Origin: Erythrobasidium yunnanense
Taxonomy: Eukaryota; Basidiomycota; Cystobasidiomycetes; Erythrobasidiales; Erythrobasidiaceae
Assembly: GCA_001600175.1 (NCBI GenBank)
Contig: BCJC01000004.1
Coordinates: forward strand, 1,736,001-1,800,000
Direction: 5' to 3'
DNA: 64,000 bases
Both the position numbers and the translations under genes were made by a program. The notes under the pieces are model-generated. The model ran no database searches, had not been told where the DNA came from, and was given only the letters and a program-made list of their open reading frames with translations. Shown here piece by piece: positions 10,049 to 22,245 of this stretch; position 1 is the first letter of the stretch, and every line of letters starts with the position of its first letter.

Positions 10049-11371
10049 ATGGCATCGTCGAGCCCGAACTGCTGGATCTTCAGCTACGATGACCTGAAGT
10101 ATACTCCCTCACGCGCAGACGGGATCAGCTATGAGCAAGAGTGCTACGAGCGCGCAAAAGGCGTCGACCTGATAGTCAGAGTTGGAAGCATCAGAGTCAA
10201 CGTGCAAGCGGGCTCCCTCACATATGGCCACCATCTCACGCATCATCCTAATGTTTGATGCTTATGCAGACCCATCCTGACGGTCGCGACGGCCTCGCTC
10301 TTTCTGCATCGATTCTACATGGTCCGGTCATTGAAGCAGTATCCAGCTAGAGAAACGGCAATGGCATGCTTGTTCCTCGCTGGCAAAGTAGAAGAGAGCT
10401 TGAGGAAAGTGGAAGCTGTCGTAAACTACTGCCTACGACTCGAAGACAGAAGAGCTGGAAGGGAACCTGATGTGCATCCCTCGAGTGAGGTTGGTCCCTT
10501 ACACTCTTTTATTACGTTGTTAATGGATGCATTGCTGAGATGGTGCTATGTGTAGCCCTTCAAGAAGCTAGTCGCGCAGGTCCTGTATCTGGAAGAAGTC
10601 ATCCTTGTGGCACTTCAATTCGACCTTACCGTCTCTCATCCACATCCTCTCGTCTCTCGCGCCGTCAAGCGATATACCGAAAGTGGTACTCTGTCAACCT
10701 CGCAAGGAAACGCTCTCGGAAGATGCGCATGGCAGATCCTCAGTGATATGTAAGGCTGGATGCACTTCAATGATTGCTGATAGCAGGCTGATATACATAC
10801 ATAGGTATACGACTCCTCTCTGCACTCTTCAGCCTCAAGAAGTCCTAGCAGCAGCAGCCCTCTTACTGGCCTATCACACCATAGTCGATCTCCCACCTTT
10901 CTCACAAGAGCAATACAGAGATGCTCTAGCTGGCCTGAGTACGGAAGAAGGAAGACCTATCTCGTTCAACGATATGAACATGCTGGAAGAAATCGATGCG
11001 GCTGTTTCATTCATGATCGATTGGTGGGCGAAAGCGAAGAACAATGTGTTTCAGGAGAATAGCAAGCGTCTATTGATGGTAGGTCGCCTACGCATGCCTC
11101 CTGGACAGTTCAGTTTGCAACAATGCCGACTGATGTGGACCCGTCTTCGCAGATCGTGCCGAAAGCTATCGACTTCAGCAAATTCCCAATCTCGGTCACC
11201 GCACAAACGCCAAAGCTTTCTTCCACTAGACCTCAGGCAGAAGACGCTCTAAAGGCAGCCCAAGACAATGCCCTCGCTAAGCAGGATGAGACGATGCAGC
11301 TCGATAGCCCGGTCGCACCACCGCTCGTCAGTCCGGATAAGGAGTACGAAGGACCGCCAACCCCTGGATAG
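10049..11371 (+). CDS. Cyclin K/T-like transcriptional cyclin (Pch1/Bur2 type)
   Basis: A cyclin-box protein of 353 residues that likely partners a transcriptional CDK (CDK9/12 type) acting on RNA polymerase II. Exons are 10049-10203, 10270-10489, 10556-10749, 10805-11078 and 11153-11371. The N-terminus CWIFSYDDLKYTPSRADGI is the cyclin K/T lead-in, FLHRFYM and CLFLAGKVEES are the cyclin-box core, and QFDLTVSHPHP begins the second fold. The C-terminus is charged and ends PPTPG. The first intron (10204-10269) uses a GC donor (GT before GCAAGC); only this choice keeps frame and restores VNVPILTVATASLFLHRF. It is a housekeeping gene sitting inside the sugar cluster. Cyclin L is less likely because its RS tail and motif spacing are absent. 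Confidence 0.88.
10204..10269 (+). other. GC-AG intron of the cyclin gene
   Basis: The donor is GCAAGC and the acceptor TATGCAG. All GT donors nearby leave the wrong phase for the next exon, while the GC donor joins two conserved cyclin-box segments exactly. Confidence 0.75.
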
Positions 11372-12000
11372 ACACATATCTCTGTAGAGATGGGGCAAGG
11401 AGAATCGATAGTGAGTATGCAGTCATGTTGTTGTAGCACGAATAGTTTACAAGATAGTAAAGGTAGCTCCGGCAAGCAACCAGAATTAGCCGTCTTATCT
11501 AGCTAAAACCCCGTTTACAAAAGTCTATATTATGATCTCATGTCCGCTGGCTGCTGGGCTGCTGGGCTGCCAAATCTCCTGTCCGCATGCCCTTCAGGTC
11601 TTGCTCTTTGTCTGACGACTGTACGCAAGCCAAGTATGCCCCGTGGAATACTCCTGAGCTTGCTGTGAGATGTGACCGGCAGCAATACTGCTTTACGGAG
11701 TATTTCTAGCTTTGAGAGCTGGTTCGCCGGTGGCCCTGCCTGCGCTTTCTGTCATAACGTGGTCTGCCTGTGTGTAGTCTGCATCTAAATCCATGCAGGA
11801 TGTCATCTTGAGTTGCGTGATGACGACCCCGCATCTCCACCAAGCCTTGTGTCTGCTTGAGCGTGCTGTCCTGAAAAGTGAGTGCGATTGCAACCGCTAG
11901 AGCACGTTCTTGAGCTTGAAACCGCGAGCTACATAACGGAGAGTTGTAATGAGTACCGTCACGATATCATTGCGGTCACCGACATATGCGTAAAGCGTGC
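11372..12000. other. Convergent intergenic region, no gene seen (629 bases)
   Basis: This lies between the stops of the cyclin gene and the first Zn2Cys6 regulator. It must hold both 3' ends. A short GCTGCTGGGCTGCTGGGCTG tandem run lies near 11550. I see nothing coding. Confidence 0.6.
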
Positions 12001-14511
12001 TTAATGAGGAGTTCCCTCTCGACTGGGTAGAACACTCTGGACTTTCGGAATGACCAGCTGCACGAACTGAACATTGGCATACATGGACCACCATTGTTCC
12101 ATGGTCGGGTCCCAAAGGCCTTCGCTCGATGGCTGATCCAGCAATGCCAACAAGATGCGGAAGATCTTACCACGCTGTGATCACAGTCCGTCAGCAATGT
12201 TGTCGAAAGGTAAATGTGGAGCTTTGTCTCACCATGCTTTCGCCATTGGCTGCCAAATCATCCATAGGTATACCAGCTAGAGTATGGATGCCCTGACGAC
12301 TCAGGGCATCACGTTCGAGGACTATGGTGGCATTCAGGGGCTGCACATCGGCCTTGTAGCTACACTGTGGAGTGCCCATGCTCAGATCGATGTATGTCTC
12401 AGGTCGAACGAAGCCATCGCTTACCAGCAAGAAGCGGACGCTCAACGCCGTAATGACTAGATTTGCTCTCTGCATGCCATAGAAGGCATCGTCGTCTGGA
12501 TCGTTCGTACTAAGTGGATTCACGAAAGCCAAGCAGGGTGGAAGAGCTTCCACCAGAGCATTGATATTCTGTTCGGCCTGCGAGATCCAGCCCAGAGCTT
12601 CATCCACATCAAGAGGATATATAGCAAAGCGTCGTTTGACCCAGCTTCTTCGTCGACCCAAACAGCCTGCCATAGTCACGAACATCTTGACAAGCACTAC
12701 GAAGGCAGTCATTGCAGAGACCCGTTCGATCGGCTGCGGAAACGCGCCGGCAGATGTGATGAGATCATCAGAAACTTCGAGAGGATAGCCAGGATAGCCT
12801 TCGTGTTCGTGTAGATGGATGGGTAAGCCTGCTGAAGCTTCGGTCCTGCAAGAGATTCAGTCAAGTCAGCAGGCGGCGAGCAACGTAAGCAAGTCGCATA
12901 TCACTCACATGTCGATGGCAAATAGGTACCAGAATACACGCTTGCGAAGATTGATCTCGCAGAAATCGGCCGACAGAGTCGCAGGAGACACGTCTTCGTG
13001 AAGCTTCATCAGGTGTGACACTTGGCACGCTTCAGCTAAGAGAGTAGCTGCTTCGTTGGTGTATGAATTGCTTTGACAGAAGAAATGGCCGCTGCACCGA
13101 CGGAAGGTCGACAAATTGTTAGCCGGGAGTTCCCGTCACAAGCGAAATGACCGACAATATTAAAGTCCCAATATGATATAGATTCGGTGATTCGTACTTG
13201 CGATCGTGGAGAAGCATGCTCGCCCGGTGACAATTCTTCTGTATCTTCTCTAGCTCTGTCCGTGAGCATAGCTCGGTAAGGCGTCCAATTGGTGACTGTC
13301 CTATCGTATAGGTGACTGAAAGGATATCAACGAAAGCGATCATTGGCGGGTGAAGGGGAACAGGTTGAAAGCGCACCTAATCCCAGCACAAAAGCTCTGA
13401 ACTGCCTGTCATGCTTGTCGCGACGCGTTGCCAGAGCTTTTGCTAGGCTAGGTGTATGGCTAAGCGGACATAGCGAATGGTTCCACCGCAAGAAGAGGGA
13501 CGTAAAGAATGAGAGAGTTGCCCAGTCACAAACATCGTCTATCTGCAAGTCCGGCGTGCGAAGAGCTGCGTAGAAGGTCGGTGTAGGTCTGCGAATAGAT
13601 GTTGAGGCTGGTCCTGATTGTTGCTGTACCAGGGGCTGCTGCTGGATTGCTGACGCAGTCGAAGTCGGAGGGATGAACGTCGGTTGTAGGGAGCCTGCAT
13701 GATGTGTACCACTACCTCTCGATCCACTCCTATCGGTGTCCGAGCCCATTTGGCCAGGGCTGTAGCCTGTCACCCAATCTGCCGCTTGCACGATGGTCCC
13801 GATATCCTGCTGCTGCTGGATTTCCTGAGGGGAGGTATTATCGGCTACTATACTCTCAGGAAAGGTAGGGCTAGCCGAAGTTGTTGGAAGCATGAAGTTA
13901 CCCCAAGCCGAAGGACTAAATACGGGTTCACTAGGCTCGAGGTCGACTGCGCCGACCAAGGAAAAGGGGTTACTGTTGCTGCTCAGGAGGTCGTTCGCAA
14001 GTAGTAGATCTTGAGGAGATGATATTGGCTGCTCCTCTTCAGGCTGGACATCCTGTATATCAACCGAATCTCGCCTTTCCGCAGACTTTCCTTTGCTTGC
14101 ACTTTGATGCCGGAAGAGGTTGTCAGTCACTGTTGAGAGAGCGTCTCTGATAAAAACTCATACTCACGCCTTGGAAGTGTCGTTCGAGGTCGTGCAGTTA
14201 GGCGGGCGACCAGGCCTTTTGTAAACGTAGGAGTAGGAGCAGCCAAGCTTCAGGCGGGAACAGTTGGAGCATGGAGCATCGCTGGGATCGTCCTCGGACA
14301 CTGGATAGCACTTTGTCTGTGGAAACAGCAGGGAAGTCAAATCTTTTGTAATCCTCTTCCGCCGGGCAGTATTCTCTTGGGTCAGACCTACCTTGCGCTT
14401 CCTGCAAATGTCGCAAGATCTTCGCGGTGGGATGCCATTAGCTTTGGTATCTATCTTCCTCGCCTTGCTCGAACTGGCAGGCTGCGAGGGGTCCGGCCCG
14501 AGATCAGACAT
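12001..14511 (-). CDS. Zn2Cys6 transcription factor 1 of the sugar cluster
   Basis: A fungal binuclear-cluster regulator of 687 residues. Exons are 14511-14392, 14316-14168, 14101-13377, 13315-13156, 13091-12909, 12845-12425, 12364-12233 and 12174-12001. The zinc cluster at residues 33-61 is CDICRKRKTKC, twelve residues, CSNCSRLKLGC, followed by a basic KRPGRPP linker with an AT-hook-like GRP. A long Ser/Gln-rich linker leads to the fungal transcription-factor homology region (about residues 320-620: NCHRASMLLH, LRKRVFWYLFAID). It is clearly paralogous to the regulator at 22246-24736: NGES motif, same intron after CRKRK, same phases, and a shared 183-base exon. The start chosen is the first ATG with a coding-like N-terminus. 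The regulated genes are not shown by sequence; control of the enclosed sugar genes is inference. Confidence 0.88.
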
Positions 14512-15062
14512 CGAGTTGGCTTTCAGCAAGAGGGACAGTCTGCTTGAGTACCGGTCGTTGCGACTTCTTAATGGCAGATCCGCTCGACGTTCTAGACCTC
14601 TCGTCTGAAAGGCTCTTGCTGGCCTTCAATTCACGCTGGGAGTGGTCCCAAGAGAGCAGGCTCCTCGTCAAGGTTGCGCCAGTCAAGAATGTCGCGCTAC
14701 GTCCAAGTTAGCATAGAGGTCATATAGAAGCTGGAAAGAAACGCTGCTGCAGTCAGTAGTAGCTTGTCTGATTGAGAACAGACAGAAGCCAACAGGTGTC
14801 GCATGTTCAGGTTGACATCCTCCTACCCACAGCACATCCCGGTATGTTCTAGGCAAAGCACGAATCCGCTCGTCTTCACCTGTACAAGTAAAAGCTTCGG
14901 TGTTCTGGCCGACCCAGGCCGACGAACCTTCCGATGGCTCTGCTACTAGGGTTTGCAAGCATGTACTGATCTGCCTCACACTCACTATGTTACGGACAGA
15001 CGAATGGTGGCTCAGCCCCGGTCAAAGGATCCTGCCTAAGTGCACTGAATCGCTGATCACCT
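14512..15062. other. Interval upstream of regulator 1, possible unresolved exons (551 bases)
   Basis: Minus-strand open stretches at 14504-14686 and 14683-14985 look mildly coding (Ser/Lys-rich), but I could not join them to either neighbour in frame. They could be leader exons of regulator 1 or 3' exons of the small gene at 15063-15521. Confidence 0.3.
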
Positions 15063-15521
15063 CTACCCACCGCTGCCTCCAACCTGAACAGACCGAGCTT
15101 GCTCTTCCTCCTTCCACTGCTTGATGGCGGCATCCACCCTCGCCTTGATTTGGCTCTCCAGCTGCGGCTGATATCTGATAGCACAAGCCTTGAGTCCTTC
15201 AGCATAAGCGCGTTCGCTTGCTTTGTTCTTCTTGTAGAAGACCATATACGCTCTGACTGCCTGAGTCACAAGGTACTCTTGCTGATCTACAATAAGGTAC
15301 GGAGGTGGAGGTGGGCTTCTGCTGCTGGCAGCAGAGCGGTTCGTGGCTGAGTTCGATGTGATGACACTCTCTCCTGAAGAGCCTGTTCGCGTCGACGTGT
15401 TAGCTGAAGAGGCATTCGTGCTGCTGCCATTGCTTGGGGTCGCCTTTTGCTTGCGCGGACTCGGTGTCCGGACATCAGGCGTTCCGTGCGAGGATTGCTT
15501 GTTCCTCCTGAAGAGTGGCAT
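15063..15521 (-). CDS. Small basic Ser-rich protein, unrecognised
   Basis: One open frame of 152 residues starting MPLFRRNK. The first 70 residues are Ser/Thr/Asn-rich and disordered, with a PPPPPYL turn at about 75. The second half is a helical, charged segment (YMVFYKKNKASERAYAEGL, then QLESQIKARVDAAIKQW), consistent with an amphipathic or coiled-coil region. I do not recognise a family. A donor-like GGGTAGAG at the stop means the real C-terminus may be spliced to downstream exons. It reads toward regulator 1 and away from GH43. Any role in the sugar cluster is unknown. Confidence 0.5.
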   Translation of the reverse strand: MPLFRRNKQSSHGTPDVRTPSPRKQKATPSNGSSTNASSANTSTRTGSSGESVITSNSATNRSAASSRSPPPPPYLIVDQQEYLVTQAVRAYMVFYKKNKASERAYAEGLKACAIRYQPQLESQIKARVDAAIKQWKEEEQARSVQVGGSGG

Positions 15522-15718
15522 GTTACGGTGTCAGCGTGAGCATGTTAGCTCGAGCCTGTCTAGTCCCCTCCAGATCACAAGCCCTTTCTTTACCGGCAAG
15601 GTCAGAAAGAACAAAGGATGCGAGTCAGCAGCTCAATTATTAGTGATGAGCATATCAAGGCAGACTGTGATTGGCAGACAGTGAGCATATTGCGAATTCG
15701 TTCGATTGCTACGTACAA

Positions 15719-16900
15719 CTAGAGCGGCTTCTGTGGCTCTGCTAAATTGATCTTGCCTTCGGCATCGTAGACTAATTCTCTCATCTTAACGCTTCTTAGA
15801 TGATCGACACCCTTCGAAAGAGTGCAATCGTGGTAGAAGAGGTAGAGCTTATCCTTGAACTCGACGATGGAGTGATGTGTGGTCCAGCCGAGGACTGGAT
15901 CGAGGATCTTGCCAGCATACGTGAAGGGCCCTAGCGGAGACTTGCCTACGGCATACACCAAGAAGTGCGAGTCGCCGGTGGAGTAAGAGAAGTAGTAGGT
16001 GCCTTTCGACTTGTGCATCCAAGCTGCTTCGAAGAAGCGTCTATCGTGGTCGTCCGCCAGGATAGGCTTGCCGGTCTCAGGTGCCAGAATGACGATATCT
16101 TGCACGGCGCCGTCGAAGGAAAGCATGTCCTTGCTGAGCTTGGCAGCTTTCGGGAAGAGAGCTTGTACGCCGTCGCCTTTGGGCTCTTGAGGCCCACCCT
16201 TGCTGGCATCGAATACTCCTCCATCTTGCCAGCATTGCAGCTGACCACCCCACAGCCCACCGAAGTAGAGATAGGCTTCGCCGTCATCGTCTACGAACGA
16301 AGCAGGATCGATGCTGAAGCTTCCTTGGATGTAGTTGGCTTCAGGCTTGAAAGGACCAGCAGGATCGTCGCTGACAGCCACGCCGATTCTGAAGATCCCC
16401 TCCTTGTCTCTTGCTGGGAAGTAGAGGTAGTACTTTCCATCCTTCTCTGCTGCATCGGGTGCCCATAGTTGCTTCGACACCCAAGGGATGTCTTCTGCCT
16501 TCAGCGCAACTCCGTGATCTTTGACAGGGCCGCCAGCTTCCTCCATCGACAGGACATGGTAATCTGATGATTCAGCAATCAGCTTGCTGTTATGGTCCAG
16601 TTTGGCCTTTAAGGGCAGCTGGTCGAAGCAAAGCCGTACACGACAGCTTCGCCTCGATCCAGAAAACCCTCAGGCAGGCAGCAACTCCGATTTACCGGTC
16701 ATATCATATTGATCACCATTATCTGCAAGCGTTGGAATCAGCTGGGAAACGCCTGGGGCTTGGAAACCGTAGGAAAGGCATCCACCATTGAATTGAATGT
16801 CGGTCTCTCGATCGTGAGAAGGGTAGACATAGATCTTGCCTTGAAATACGTGAGCAGATGGGTCTGCCGTGTAGATGTGGTTGACCAAAGGAGTATCCAT
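15719..16900 (-). CDS. GH43 beta-xylosidase / alpha-L-arabinofuranosidase, intracellular
   Basis: A five-bladed beta-propeller glycoside hydrolase of family 43, 328 residues from exons 16900-16786, 16722-16696 (27 bases) and 16563-15719. The three family acids are visible: the general base Asp in YTADPSAHVF near the N-terminus, the pKa-tuning Asp in SIDPASF, and the proton-donor Glu in FFEAAWMHK. No signal peptide or membrane segment is present, so the enzyme should act in the cytosol on imported oligosaccharides, releasing xylose or arabinose for the reductase/dehydrogenase pair. The start at 16900 gives the usual MxxPLxNHIYTADPS beginning; the frame is open to 16948. Its neighbours are a sugar permease and GH1. 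Specificity (xylose or arabinose) cannot be read reliably from sequence alone. Confidence 0.9.
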
Positions 16901-17637
16901 TTCGAAGATCTGCGATCGACAATCAGCAAGACGCGACCGTCGCAACAAGCTGATAATTACTGTGAAGTCTAAGGTACTGATAATCTGGCACTGACTCTTG
17001 CTATCTCGAACTGTTCAAGGCCTGAACGTGTGTTTCGTTCTCCTCCTCCCTTCCCTTCCTCTCTCATTGCTCTTTCTCTCGATGAATCTCGTATCCCCCG
17101 TTCAAGGAGGAAGAGCGGTCCCATCTCGGTCACCTTCTTTTCAGAGGGAAAATCATTTACGAGAAAATGTTACCGCGGGTACTTCAATAACCGGCGGCAG
17201 GTACTGTAAATTCGGCAGCTGAATCGCAACGCGTTGTTGATGGCGTTAAAGCACATGCAGACAATGAAGCATGAAGTGTTCCAGGCCTGGTTGGCACCCT
17301 GCGCGACTGCTTGGCAGATCTCATTGCAAGTCGCTTCGACTGCTGGGCAAAGAGCCTTTTTGTTGCGAAAAGCAAAAGCGCTTAAGCATAGCACGTCATT
17401 AGCTGAAAAGAAAGTCTCTAGGCTGTCAGATTTTGACAAGCGGATCAACGCAAGGAAGCTAGAAGTCTGAGAGGTTGTTGCGTGAAGGATGGATCATTAT
17501 AGCCCAGACACAGTATAACCTATACACAACGTCATTACTGCAGGACCTATCCTTTCTGACTTACAACCCTGCTATCAACCTTTGATTATTGCATAGCTAA
17601 CAACAGTCCGATCCGTGCGTGAGGGAGATGGGATGGT
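16901..17637. other. GH43 upstream region with CGGTC repeat and a doubtful Cys-rich frame (737 bases)
   Basis: It holds the GH43 promoter: a pyrimidine-rich tract (about 17038-17100), and CGGTC twice in the same orientation at 17116-17120 and 17127-17131, an 11-base period that could be a Zn2Cys6 site. The permease 3' end lies on the far side. Confidence 0.4.
17170..17448 (-). CDS. Doubtful small cysteine-rich protein
   Basis: An open frame whose middle part spaces cysteines as in small secreted fungal proteins (CPAVEATCNEIC, then CFIVCMC, about eight Cys in 60 residues). No good start or signal peptide is visible, and an acceptor-like TTTTCAG lies upstream, so a first exon would be needed. 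It may be chance. Confidence 0.2.
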   Translation of the reverse strand: MIRLSKSDSLETFFSANDVLCLSAFAFRNKKALCPAVEATCNEICQAVAQGANQAWNTSCFIVCMCFNAINNALRFSCRIYSTCRRLLKYPR

Positions 17638-19446
17638 TTAAGATCGGAGGGAGTGTACTTGCTCGACGTTCTCAAAGTCCTCCTTCTTGGAATCATGCTC
17701 AATAGCCTCGGTAGCGTAGGATTTGCCAGATCCAGCAGCCATGATCTCCCTCTGCTGAGCATCGCCATCGAAGAGAGCGGCGATCTCCTCGAGGGAGAGA
17801 GGACCGTTCTTTCCCTTGGTCTCGATGACATAGAAGTACATGTAGACAACCTCGAAGGCGAGCCAGCAGGTGTAGACGATGTAGTACTTCCAGTCGAGAG
17901 CCTTGAGGGCAATCGGGTTGCTGTACTGGTTGAATACGAGGGCAGCGTTGACACAGAGATTCATGACCATGAGACCCTTGGCACGGATGCGGAAAGGCAG
18001 AATCTCGACGGTGTAGGAAACGAGGAGGGGACTCATGGCCAAGTTGTAGAAGAGATAGTAGAAGAAGATGCATGCTAGGACTGTGCGACCAGCAGCTACA
18101 TTAGGATCTGCTGTGTCCTTGGTCTTGGCGTACATGGCGGAGGCGATCGTCCAGCACATGTAGGAAATGGTCATGCCGATTCCAGAAATGAGGAAGAGGA
18201 ATCTGCGTCCCAATCTATCTACCATGAGAGCACCGAAGTAAGCAGTAGCCAAGTTGTAGAGCTGTAGCAGTCCGTTGAGAAGAGTCTTCTGTCCCTGGGA
18301 GGTGATACCGATACCCTCGAGTACCAAGTTGAAGTAGTATGAGACGATACCGTTTCCTGACCATTGACTGAAGAAGGCGATAGCGATGATGATTCGCATA
18401 CGTCTGAGGTTTCCGGGTGTTTGGAAGAGGGAGAGGTAGGAGGAGGATTCGTTGGCCTCCTTCTCGAGTCTCAAAGCTTCCTTGATCTCGTGAACCTCGA
18501 GGGTCAGCAGAGGGTCCTCCATATCACCATTGCAGTGGTACTTGGCGAGAACCTTGACGGCCTGCTCTTCTTTGCCGTGGTCCATGAGCCATCTAGGGGA
18601 CTCGGGGATGAAGAAGATGAGACAGAACTGGAGGATGGAGGGAAGACCTTGAAGGAGAGATGGGATTCTCCATGACCATGAAGCTGCTGAACCGACGATG
18701 CGGAAGGTTCCGAAAGTCGTCCAAGCGGCTACAATACTTCCAAGGTACCAGGAAGAGTTGTATAGCGATGTGAGAGGAGCTCTGTGCTTGGGGTAAGCAA
18801 GCTCGGTGATCAAGATGGGAGCCGCCAGGCATGCGAAGGAGAGACCGAATCCGATAAGGAAACGGGCACCAATGAACATGCCAATGTTCATAGCAGCAGT
18901 CTGGATAGCTACACCAACGAGCATGACTGTTGAAATACGACATTAGTAAGTCGATCGCATACTATAGACGGGATCGCAACTCACTGGAGGAACCAATAAA
19001 GATGGTAGCACGTCGTCCAAGCTTGTCGGCAAGGTAAGGTGCGAATGGCAGACCAGCAATACCTCCAATACTCTGGATGGCATTGAAGATACCGAGAAGG
19101 GATCCAGTAGGGTGCTTGAAAGTCTCTTGCCAGTTGTCGAGTGTCTGCAGACCGTTCATCATGGATCCATCGTATCCCTACAGGCACAGTGGCAATTTAG
19201 GTCTCGTGACTGCATTGCCGAACAATAGGGGAACGGAGACATACGTTTGTCATGGAGGTAATGAGGAGGAGAGCAATGATGAGGTTAAGTTTGCCCAAGG
19301 AGCCCTTGTACCATCTCGTGTCGCGAGACTGGAGGAGGGCATCGAGGTCGCTGTTCGAGGTTTTGGGTTCTTTCACTGCGTGCTCCAAGAGTCAGCTGTC
19401 ACCCGAAAAATCCAGAAACGGCCAGATGTATACCTGCGTGCTCCAT
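17638..19446 (-). CDS. MFS sugar permease of the lactose/cellodextrin type
   Basis: A 12-helix proton/sugar symporter of 541 residues. Exons are 19446-19434 (13 bases), 19375-19245, 19177-18985 and 18926-17638. Sugar-porter motifs in order: GYDGSMMNG in helix 1, DKLGRRATI, GARFLIGFG, PESPRWLM, VDRLGRRF, and PFRIRAKG before the last helices, then ETKGKNGPLSLEE. The overall pattern matches fungal lactose permease and cellodextrin transporters (LacY/CDT group) rather than hexose Hxt proteins; this is family knowledge, not proof of substrate. It lies between the intracellular GH43 and GH1 genes, so import of di- and oligosaccharides (cellobiose, xylobiose, lactose) is a reasonable inference. The tail is hydrophilic and acidic. 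Confidence 0.92.
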
Positions 19447-20259
19447 CTTGAGTGTGTGTCTTGAGGAGGGTAGTGACTTACAGAAGTGAAGAAGAAAGAC
19501 AAGAAAGGTTGGAACTAGCGACTTTAAGAAGGGACTCCACGGATCAAATGATTCCTCACAACACCCCTGCGGGAGAGGGAGAATCACACCGATGTGTGGC
19601 TTTTACGCCGACCTTCTATCGATCCCTTTCTCCAAAGGAAGAGGGACGGATCTCTTGGAGGATCCTCGCTTACAACGGGTCCGTACGTCTTCACTTGCGA
19701 AGACAAAGCCGAATCGCCCGAAGGGCCTTCGACAATCACATCCAATCTAGAATCATGCGATTGTCATCCACATGCTCGCAGGCGATCTAGAAAGCGACGT
19801 GGACCTCGCTTTGGCCCAAACATTAGTCGTGTCATGCAGTGCGCCGGAGTCCCCGTCCTTCCAACGGCTGTCACGAAGACGACGGAGGTGAGCCGTTCAG
19901 CCCAGGAACGGCCTGAGGGCGGTCATCTGGTCGCAAGAGATTTCGGAGCACAAGGAATATACAGAGACGATCAAAATGTTGCGATGCGGGTGGATAGAGG
20001 ACTTCAAGGTCCACCCTCGAAAGCCCGGCGGAAAAAGAAGAGTCTGGTGGATTCAGTGAGAGAGATGCTGCAAAGGGAAAAGCATAACAGTCAGAACAAG
20101 CAGAATAATACAGTTGTTGTATAGTGTAGTAGCGAACCCTTCCGAATCGACGCCCTCGTAATATACATCGCTAAATCCTCAAGAACGATCGAGACCAAGC
20201 AGACAGCAGACAGCGGAAGAGAGACGCAGGATACTCAGTCTTCGAGCAGCAGATACGTG
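19447..20259. other. Permease upstream region (813 bases)
   Basis: It contains the permease promoter, with an inverted CGG-GT-CCG at 19676-19683 and a CGGATC half-site near 19647, and beyond it the 3' end of GH1. A plus-strand open frame (19834-20124) is listed separately. Confidence 0.4.
19834..20124 (+). CDS. Possible small basic protein, unrecognised
   Basis: An open frame of 96 residues beginning MQCAGVPV, in a frame open from 19594. The C-terminal half is basic and helical (PSKARRKKKSLVDSVREML). No known domain is seen. It runs between two minus-strand genes and may be a real orphan or a chance frame. Confidence 0.3.
   Translation: MQCAGVPVLPTAVTKTTEVSRSAQERPEGGHLVARDFGAQGIYRDDQNVAMRVDRGLQGPPSKARRKKKSLVDSVREMLQREKHNSQNKQNNTVVV

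Positions 20260-22245
<1,986 letters not shown>

Noticed and set aside
14504-14985. Minus-strand coding-like stretches upstream of regulator 1
   Set aside because: I could not join them in frame to a neighbour, so they are recorded only as an uncertain interval.
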